Position numbers and translations under genes: made by a program. The notes under the pieces were generated by a model. That model did no database searches, had not been told where the DNA came from, and was given only the letters and a program-made list of their open reading frames with translations. From Hyphomicrobiales bacterium (GTDB taxonomy: Bacteria > Pseudomonadota > Alphaproteobacteria > Rhizobiales > Devosiaceae), in NCBI GenBank assembly GCA_027487555.1, contig JAIYDI010000051.1, forward strand, positions 1 through 64,000: a DNA stretch of 64,000 nt, written 5' to 3'. The stretch's first letter is position 1; each line of letters begins with the position of its first letter. This document shows, piece by piece, positions 54,808 to 61,049 of this stretch.

Positions 54808-56652
54808 CTAGAGCTTCTGTCCGTCGAGCGCCTCTTCATAGGCCTTGCGTGCCGCATTCACCTGCGGTCGCACCGACACCTCAGGTACCGCCACGTCCCA
54901 CCAATGCCCACCGGCCTCGGTCGTAATCAGCGGATCGGTATCGATAACCAGCACAGTCGTCCGCTCGATCTCCTTGGCCTCGGCGAGGCCCGCCTCGAGT
55001 TCGGCAATCGACGCAACCTTCTTCGACCACGCGCCCATGGCTTCGGCGTGCTTGGCAAAGTCGATCTCCGGCAGCACTTCGTGGAACGTGTCCTTCAACA
55101 GATTGTTGAAGTTCGCGCCACCCGTAGCCATCTGCAGCCGGTTGATGCAGCCGAAGCCACGATTGTCGAGCACGACGATGGTCAGCTTCTTGCCCAACAT
55201 CACCGAGGTGGCGATTTCGGAATTCGCCATCATGTAGCTGCCGTCACCGAGCATCACGACGACGTCGTCAGTGGGCCGCGCCAACTTGACGCCAAGGCCG
55301 CCGGCAATCTCGTAGCCCATGGTCGAGAAGCCATATTCCATGTGATAGCTGCCCGGCTTGCCCGATTGCCAGAGCTTGTGGAGTTCGCCCGGCAACCCGC
55401 CCGAAGCGCAGACGACGGTCGCTTCCGATCCCCGGCCGCGCAACACGGCGCCGATGACATGCGCATCGGAGGGCAGCGAGTTGGTCGGCGCCGTCACAGC
55501 GGCCACCTCCCCGTGCCAGATGGCGCGGGCAGACTTTGCCAGCCCTGTCCATGCGGATGGTGCAGCCCAGCCAGCGAGGCCAGCCGAGAGCTTTTCGAGT
55601 CCAACCTTTGCGTCGGCCAGCAGCGGCAGCGCGCGATGCTTTCCGGCATCAAAAAGCTGAACGTTGAGCCCAACAATCTTGACGGCCTCGTTCTTGAAGA
55701 GTGCCCACGACCCGGTAGTAAAGTCCTGCAACCGCGAACCTACGGCGAGCACTAGGTCAGCTTGCTCGGCCAGCAGGTTCGAGGCCGAAGACCCGGTGAC
55801 ACCGACCGAACCCATGTTCATTTCGTCCACGAAGGGCAGGCTCGATTTGCCGGAATTGGTCTCCATCACCGGAATTCCGTGCCGCGCCGCGAAATCCTTC
55901 AGCGCTGCGGCCGCTCCCGAATAAAGCACACCGCCGCCAGCGATGATCACCGGTTTCTGCGCCGCCTTGAGCGCGGCTATTGCCGCGGCCAACTCATCCG
56001 CATCCGGCTGCACACGACGCGGCGTCCAGACGCGCTCATCGAACAGCGTCGCGGGATAGTCATAGGCCTCAGCCTGCACATCCTGGCAGAGCGCCAATGT
56101 CACCGGGCCGCATTCGGCCGGATCGGTCAACACCTGCATGGTGCGGTTAAGCGCCGATATCAGCTGTTCCGGCCGGGTGATGCGGTCGAAATAGCGCGAT
56201 ACTGGGCGAAACACGTCGTTTGCGCTCACGGTGCCGTCACCGAAGCTCTCAACCTGCTGCAGCACAGGGTCCGGCGCGCGGTTGGCGAACACATCACCGG
56301 GCAGAAGCAAGAGTGGGACACGGTTCACATGCGCCAGCGCGGCGGCCGTCACCATGTTCGTGGCACCCGGTCCGATGGACGAGGTCACCGCCATCATTCG
56401 GCGGCGGAAATTCGCCTTTGCATAGGCGATCGCCGCGTGAGCCATAGTCTGCTCGTTATGCGCCCGGTAGGTCGGCAGCGTATCGCGCACTTGGTAGAGT
56501 GCCTCTCCCACGCCCGCCACATTGCCATGACCGAAGATCGCGAACACGCCACCGAACAGAGGCAGCTTCTCGCCATCGATCAGTGTGAACTGCTGCGTCA
56601 GGAATTTCGCGAGTGCCTGCGCCATGGTCAGGCGGATGGTCTTCTGGGTCAT
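54808..56652 (-). CDS. iolD: 3D-(3,5/4)-trihydroxycyclohexane-1,2-dione hydrolase
   Basis: This 614-residue thiamine-diphosphate enzyme opens the inositol-derived ring to 5-deoxy-glucuronate. The N-terminal Glu region is AIFGHGNVAGVGEALYQV, and NEQTMAHAAIAYAKANFRRR is family-typical. A central domain carries NSGKSSLPFVDEMNMGSVGV. The C-terminal diphosphate motif is MLGDGSYMMANSEIATSV near 478-495, with Asn-Arg-Gly-Phe-Gly-Cys-Ile after it. The length is standard. Its start has GGAGGATCGAC upstream and lies 34 bases after iolC. Confidence 0.96.
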   Translation of the reverse strand: MTQKTIRLTMAQALAKFLTQQFTLIDGEKLPLFGGVFAIFGHGNVAGVGEALYQVRDTLPTYRAHNEQTMAHAAIAYAKANFRRRMMAVTSSIGPGATNMVTAAALAHVNRVPLLLLPGDVFANRAPDPVLQQVESFGDGTVSANDVFRPVSRYFDRITRPEQLISALNRTMQVLTDPAECGPVTLALCQDVQAEAYDYPATLFDERVWTPRRVQPDADELAAAIAALKAAQKPVIIAGGGVLYSGAAAALKDFAARHGIPVMETNSGKSSLPFVDEMNMGSVGVTGSSASNLLAEQADLVLAVGSRLQDFTTGSWALFKNEAVKIVGLNVQLFDAGKHRALPLLADAKVGLEKLSAGLAGWAAPSAWTGLAKSARAIWHGEVAAVTAPTNSLPSDAHVIGAVLRGRGSEATVVCASGGLPGELHKLWQSGKPGSYHMEYGFSTMGYEIAGGLGVKLARPTDDVVVMLGDGSYMMANSEIATSVMLGKKLTIVVLDNRGFGCINRLQMATGGANFNNLLKDTFHEVLPEIDFAKHAEAMGAWSKKVASIAELEAGLAEAKEIERTTVLVIDTDPLITTEAGGHWWDVAVPEVSVRPQVNAARKAYEEALDGQKL

Positions 56653-56685
56653 GTCGATCCTCCCCGGCTTTCCGCCGCGATTGTC

Positions 56686-58590
56686 TCAGGCTTCTGCGCC
56701 GAGGCTGAGCCACAGCTTGGTGAGTTTCTCGAAGCGGCCAGCCATGTCGGCAATGGCCGCGCTATCGTCGATGTTGCCCATCAGCCAGGCCTTTGCCGCA
56801 TCGGCAAAAATTGTTCGCCCCACGGCAAAGCCTTTCACCGACTTCGCTTGCCGCGCCGCCTTGAAGCCCTTTTCGAGCTCTTCAATCGGCGCCTCGAGGC
56901 CGAGCAATACCACGCCGCGGCAATAGGGGTCGCGCGTGGTTATGACATTGTCGATCGCCGCCCAGGCGGCAGGCCTCGCCTGCGGTTCAAGCTTCCACCA
57001 GTCTGGCCGCAGCCCAGCATCATATAGTTCGGTCAACGCTCGCGCGATGGTTACGTCGTCGAGCGGACCGGCTTTGCCAGCAATGATCTCGATCAACAAA
57101 TCACGGCCGACCTTGCGCGCCGCGTCCTGCGCTTGGCGCAGTTTGTCGACCTGCATGGCCTTGAGCTCTGCTGTATCGTCCGGATGGTAGAAGCACAGCA
57201 CCTTGATGCAATGGTCGACCGGCCAATCGATCAGTCGGCTACCGAGATCCTGGCTGAACTCGAACCGCAGCGGCCGGCTACCCGGCAGTTCGATCGGGCG
57301 CGCAACCCAGAGGTTGCCCGCCTCACCGGCATCGAACAGCGCATCGCGGCCGAAGCGATCGTCGAGCAGCATGCCGTAGCCCGGCTTGTCACCCGCAACC
57401 TGCTTCGCAGCCTTCACCGCAAGCCTCTTGAACGCGCTGATCTTCTCGGGTGTCGCGCCCGGCAAATCCTCGAGTTGGATGCGGTGGTCGATAGCGAGCG
57501 CCATAAGATTCGGAATCTCCACCCGGCGATTGGTCGCCCAATGCAGGTGGTTAAGCTCCTCATCCTTCCGCAGCGCCCGCTCCGTGCTGCCATGGGCGAG
57601 GAAATGACTGAGCTCAATCCAGCTCGGATATTCCGGTGCACAAAGGAGACGCGACACCGCGAAAGCACCGCAGGCATTCGCCCAGGTCGCCGACACCGAA
57701 TGGCTCTCCCCGCGCAGCCAGCCACGCAGGAACCCGGACATGAACGCATCGCCAGCACCCAGAACGTTGTAAACCTCGATAGGGAAACCTTCCCCCACGA
57801 TACCGTCCTCGAGATCGTCTGGGACCGCGCCCTCGTAAACGATGCACCCCTTCGAGCCGCGCTTGAGCACGATTGTCGCCGCGGTCAGCGACCGGATGAT
57901 CTTCAGAGCCTCGGGCAAACTATCCGTCCCGGCAGCCGCCAACACTTCTTCTTCGGTGCCGACCACAAGGTCAGTATCTGGCAGGATGGATTGGTAAGCT
58001 TCGGTCACGCGCGACGATTTCACATAGCGCTCAAATCCCGCGGCGTGCCCGGCGAGACCCCAAAGATTGGGCCGGTAGTCGATGTCGAAGACCACCTTGC
58101 TGCCCGACGCCTTTGCGATTCGGATCGCCTTCTTTTGCGCGGCGGCGGCATTCGCAGTGGAAAAATGCGTGCCGGTAACCACTATTGCCGACGCCGAAAC
58201 AATAAAATCCGGGTCGATATCGTCTTCCGACAGCGCCATGTCGGCGCAATCTGTGCGGTAGAAAATCATCGGGGAAACGCCTTCGGCCTCCACGGCGAGC
58301 AGCACCAGCGCAGTCAGGCGGTCCTTGTCGGTCTTGATACCGGCTACGTTTACGCCTTCGCGAACCAACTGCTCGCAGATGAAACCACCCATCTGTTCGG
58401 CGCCTACCCGAGTGATCAATGCCGACTTGAGCCCAAGCCGTGCCGTGCCCACTGCGATATTGGCCGGACAGCCGCCAACCGACTTGGCGAAGCTGCCGAT
58501 ATCCTCAAGCCGTGTGCCGATCTGCTGGCCATAGAGGTCGACCGACGATCGGCCGATGGTGATCACATCGAGGGGGCGGGCAATCTGCAC
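56686..58590 (-). CDS. iolC: 5-dehydro-2-deoxygluconokinase fused to DUF2090 aldolase-like domain
   Basis: This two-domain enzyme has about 634 residues. The first half is a PfkB kinase: DVITIGRSSVDLYGQQIG, FAKSVGGCPANIAVGTARLG, and the anion-hole GAGDAFMSGFLRGWL near 285-299. It phosphorylates 2-deoxy-5-keto-gluconate. The second half, from about 340, is DUF2090, thought to be the aldolase that splits the product, as in other rhizobial IolC fusions. GTG 58590 is chosen because GAGGAG is 7 bases upstream and it starts at the usual point; the frame is open to 58614. It is the first gene of the iolC-D-E-B-OMPDC run and lies behind GGAA-N6-TTCC sites. Confidence 0.92.
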   Translation of the reverse strand: MQIARPLDVITIGRSSVDLYGQQIGTRLEDIGSFAKSVGGCPANIAVGTARLGLKSALITRVGAEQMGGFICEQLVREGVNVAGIKTDKDRLTALVLLAVEAEGVSPMIFYRTDCADMALSEDDIDPDFIVSASAIVVTGTHFSTANAAAAQKKAIRIAKASGSKVVFDIDYRPNLWGLAGHAAGFERYVKSSRVTEAYQSILPDTDLVVGTEEEVLAAAGTDSLPEALKIIRSLTAATIVLKRGSKGCIVYEGAVPDDLEDGIVGEGFPIEVYNVLGAGDAFMSGFLRGWLRGESHSVSATWANACGAFAVSRLLCAPEYPSWIELSHFLAHGSTERALRKDEELNHLHWATNRRVEIPNLMALAIDHRIQLEDLPGATPEKISAFKRLAVKAAKQVAGDKPGYGMLLDDRFGRDALFDAGEAGNLWVARPIELPGSRPLRFEFSQDLGSRLIDWPVDHCIKVLCFYHPDDTAELKAMQVDKLRQAQDAARKVGRDLLIEIIAGKAGPLDDVTIARALTELYDAGLRPDWWKLEPQARPAAWAAIDNVITTRDPYCRGVVLLGLEAPIEELEKGFKAARQAKSVKGFAVGRTIFADAAKAWLMGNIDDSAAIADMAGRFEKLTKLWLSLGAEA

Positions 58591-58642
58591 GTCTGGGCTC
58601 CTCAGTCTGGCCACCTGAAGCGGCTCTGCAACTGGAGCGGAC

Positions 58643-58706
58643 GAAACATCGGTTCCGTTCTGCCGTCAAGATGGAATGCTCATTCCACAAACGGTACATT
58701 TGTTCC
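58643..58706. promoter_or_regulatory. Cluster of IolR-like GGAA-N6-TTCC sites upstream of iolC
   Basis: GGAATGCTCATTCC at 58673-58686 is a perfect GGAA-N6-TTCC site. GGTACATTTGTTCC (58693-58706) and GAAACATCGGTTCC (58643-58656) each differ at one base. The pattern is that reported for the RpiR-type IolR regulator of inositol genes in rhizobia, as I recall. Centre spacings of 20 and 30 bases suggest binding on one helix face. The sites lie between the regulator gene and iolC. Confidence 0.65.
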
Positions 58707-58710
58707 ATCA

Positions 58711-59568
58711 CTAACGCTGGCGTTCATGCCGGCGCTTTTCAGCAACCGATACCGTCAGCGCCATCGCGAAGGCCATACTGGCGGACAGCGACCTAAACCC
58801 GGCCTGGTCCGCTTCTACAACTTCGAACCACACGCGCGAGCACACCGCGAGCGGCGAAAAGGCAGAATCTGTGAGGGACACCACGGACACCCCCCGCTCG
58901 GCGAGGCTCCTTGCCTGATGCGCTGTCTCCGACGCATAAGGTGAAAAACTGATGGCAAAGGCTGCGTCGCCAGTGCCGGCCAGCGACAAAACGTCCTCGT
59001 CTATGCCCGCCGCTGTCCCCACAATAGTCGCCTTCACCCGGAGTTTGCCGAACGCATAGGCCATGTAGGCGGCAACGGGGTAAGACCGGCGCTTGGCGAT
59101 AAGGTAAATGGTATCTGCCCGCGCCAGCACCTCGGCGGCGCGCTCGAACTCAACCGGATCGACTGCCCCGGTCAGGGCATCGAGCGAGCGATGTGCCGCT
59201 CCAACAAACGCACGCAGAATGCTGGCGCTCTCGGGCTCGGTCGCTTCCGGCCCGTCGAGCAGCCGCAGGCGATCCTCGTAACTGCTGCGTTCTCGAAGTC
59301 GCGCACGGAAGATCTGCTGGAGGCTGGAGAAGCCTTCGTAGCCGAACTGCTGCGCAAAACGCACCAGGGTCGAGGGCTGCACCTCGGCCGCTGCTGCTAT
59401 GCCGGCGGCTGTGCGAAATGCCATCTCCTCAGGGTTGTCCAGCGCATAGGCTGCTACTTGCACCAACCGCTTGGGCAGGCTGTCACGGCGCTCAAGAATG
59501 GCCGCTCTGAGTGATTCAAAATCCTTCGGAGGTTCGAGCGGCAGGGCGATGTCATGCATGTCGGTCAT
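58711..59568 (-). CDS. iolR: RpiR/MurR-family regulator, probable IolR
   Basis: This 285-residue regulator has an N-terminal HTH_6 domain about 15-90 (LPKRLVQVAAYALDNPEEMA, AAAEVQPSTLVRFAQQFGYEGF) and a C-terminal SIS sugar-phosphate domain about 120-260 (ADTIYLIAKRRSYPVAAYMA, DAAFAISFSPYASET). ATG 59568 is used with AGGG upstream. The frame extends to 59607. It sits directly upstream of iolC on the same strand, with operator-like repeats between them. In rhizobia, proteins of this type repress iol genes and respond to the phosphorylated product of IolC. The iolR name rests on position and family. Confidence 0.85.
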   Translation of the reverse strand: MTDMHDIALPLEPPKDFESLRAAILERRDSLPKRLVQVAAYALDNPEEMAFRTAAGIAAAAEVQPSTLVRFAQQFGYEGFSSLQQIFRARLRERSSYEDRLRLLDGPEATEPESASILRAFVGAAHRSLDALTGAVDPVEFERAAEVLARADTIYLIAKRRSYPVAAYMAYAFGKLRVKATIVGTAAGIDEDVLSLAGTGDAAFAISFSPYASETAHQARSLAERGVSVVSLTDSAFSPLAVCSRVWFEVVEADQAGFRSLSASMAFAMALTVSVAEKRRHERQR

Positions 59569-59628
59569 GGACCAGACCCTGCGACAAACCGCAGCGATGT
59601 CAAGCACTACTGCGGCGGCGCGGCGCCC

Positions 59629-60627
59629 TTAAGCCGGCCCGCGCCACCTGAGACAGTCCCGACCCTCCGCCTTCGCGCGATACAGCGCTTCGTCGGCTCG
59701 TGCGATCACAGCACCGATATCTGGGTCTACACTAGTGATCTCGGTACCGCCTATGCTGATGCTGAAGGGGACCATTTGACCGTCCGGCGCGACAACTGTC
59801 GTGGCCCGCACCGCACGCAACAAACGCCGCGCGACATCCAGGCTACCGCTCTCCCCGCTATCGGTGAGCAACACGCAGAACTCTTCGCCGCCTAGCCTTC
59901 CGATGACGTCAGACTTGCGGAGGCAACCGCGAATTGTATCGGTAAGTGCCACAAGTACCCTGTCGCCGGTCGCATGGCCGTAATGGTCGTTCACCGACTT
60001 GAAGTGGTCGACATCAATCATCAGGCACGCCATCTGCCGGTCCTTGCGACGGGCAAGGATCAGATCCCGGTTGGCTGCCGCGAAAAAAGCCGAGCGCCTG
60101 AGCACCCCGGTGAGCCCGTCTTCGCTCGCCATATGGCGCAGTTCAAGCTGTTCCGTTACGAGTTGCGCGAGGTCGTCCAGTAACCCCAGCTCTCGCTCCG
60201 ACAAGGTGCGCGGGCGATCATCTATACAGCAAAGGGCGCCGAGTGGCGTCCCGTCTCGAGCCCTAATCGGCACACCGGCGTAGAAGCGTATAAGCGGTTG
60301 ACCTGTTACAAGGCCAGTGGCGCAGAAACGCGCGTCCTCACGCGCATCCTCTATCACCAACGCCCCGTCGCCATGCATCGTGTATGCGCAAATTGAGTCC
60401 CGCCGTGGGGTCTCGGCGCGCCCAATCCCGACCTCGGCTTTGAACCACTGCCGGTCGCGATCGACCAGCGTTATTGCCGCCATCGGGGTCCCGAGGATAG
60501 CGGAAGCCAATCTCGCGACACGATCGAACTGCGCCTCGGGCGGAGTGTCGAGGATATTGTAGGATCGCAACAAGGCAAGCCGACGCTCTTCGGCGCAATC
60601 GCCGCCGTCTCGCTCGAGAGTGGTCAT
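59629..60627 (-). CDS. GAF-GGDEF diguanylate cyclase
   Basis: This 332-residue soluble enzyme makes cyclic-di-GMP from two GTP. A GAF sensor lies at about 20-165 (LDTPPEAQFDRVARLASAIL, YAGVPIRARDGTPLGALCCI). The GGDEF domain follows at about 175-330: MIDVDHFKSVNDHYGHATGD, then IGRLGGEEFCVLL with the active GGEEF motif. RKSD five residues before it is an intact RxxD inhibitory site, so product feedback is expected. ATG 60627 has GGAG 7 bases upstream. It is transcribed alone, toward the iol regulator. Confidence 0.92.
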   Translation of the reverse strand: MTTLERDGGDCAEERRLALLRSYNILDTPPEAQFDRVARLASAILGTPMAAITLVDRDRQWFKAEVGIGRAETPRRDSICAYTMHGDGALVIEDAREDARFCATGLVTGQPLIRFYAGVPIRARDGTPLGALCCIDDRPRTLSERELGLLDDLAQLVTEQLELRHMASEDGLTGVLRRSAFFAAANRDLILARRKDRQMACLMIDVDHFKSVNDHYGHATGDRVLVALTDTIRGCLRKSDVIGRLGGEEFCVLLTDSGESGSLDVARRLLRAVRATTVVAPDGQMVPFSISIGGTEITSVDPDIGAVIARADEALYRAKAEGRDCLRWRGPA

Positions 60628-61049
60628 CGGGCGTCTCCAGTTTGCGAGGAACTTAGGCTTGGCTAAGTGAAAGTGCTCTGAATGCTTTGGGTGCATGAAA
60701 AGTTAAGGCAGCGCGAACGCCAAAAAAGATGTCCGAACCGTACGCCAGGCCACCTTCTTGAAAGCCGGAAGTTCCGCATTGGACAAATCCGCAGGCGAGG
60801 GAGACACAATGCCGCCGAAGTCCATGCATGCAAGCATCTGCTAATTTGCATGGAAGTGGCCGAACTGCACGGATAGCCCCGATCCAATGCACGGGTCCGT
60901 GGTGCAGCCTGCGGTGCGGCGCCAGGCTGTCTACCCCCGGGATGCATCGACCGAATTTTTTCTCTCTCGGGCGTAGACTTGCCGCACCTTTACCTGATTT
61001 GCATGCGCACCTATGGTCGGTGTGGGGCACACAGGGTCGAGGGTTTTCT
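60628..61049. other. Intergenic region between divergent genes
   Basis: About 420 bases lie between the diguanylate cyclase and the macroglobulin gene, and both promoters should be here. ATTTGCATG occurs at 60844-60852 and again at 60999-61007. I see no gene and no clear hairpin terminator, and I cannot place promoter boxes. Confidence 0.4.

Noticed and set aside
55762..57027. Long plus-strand ORF antisense to iolD and iolC (and others like it over the iol cluster)
   Set aside because: The translations are Arg/His-rich. The minus-strand genes are well-known enzymes with intact motifs over the same bases.
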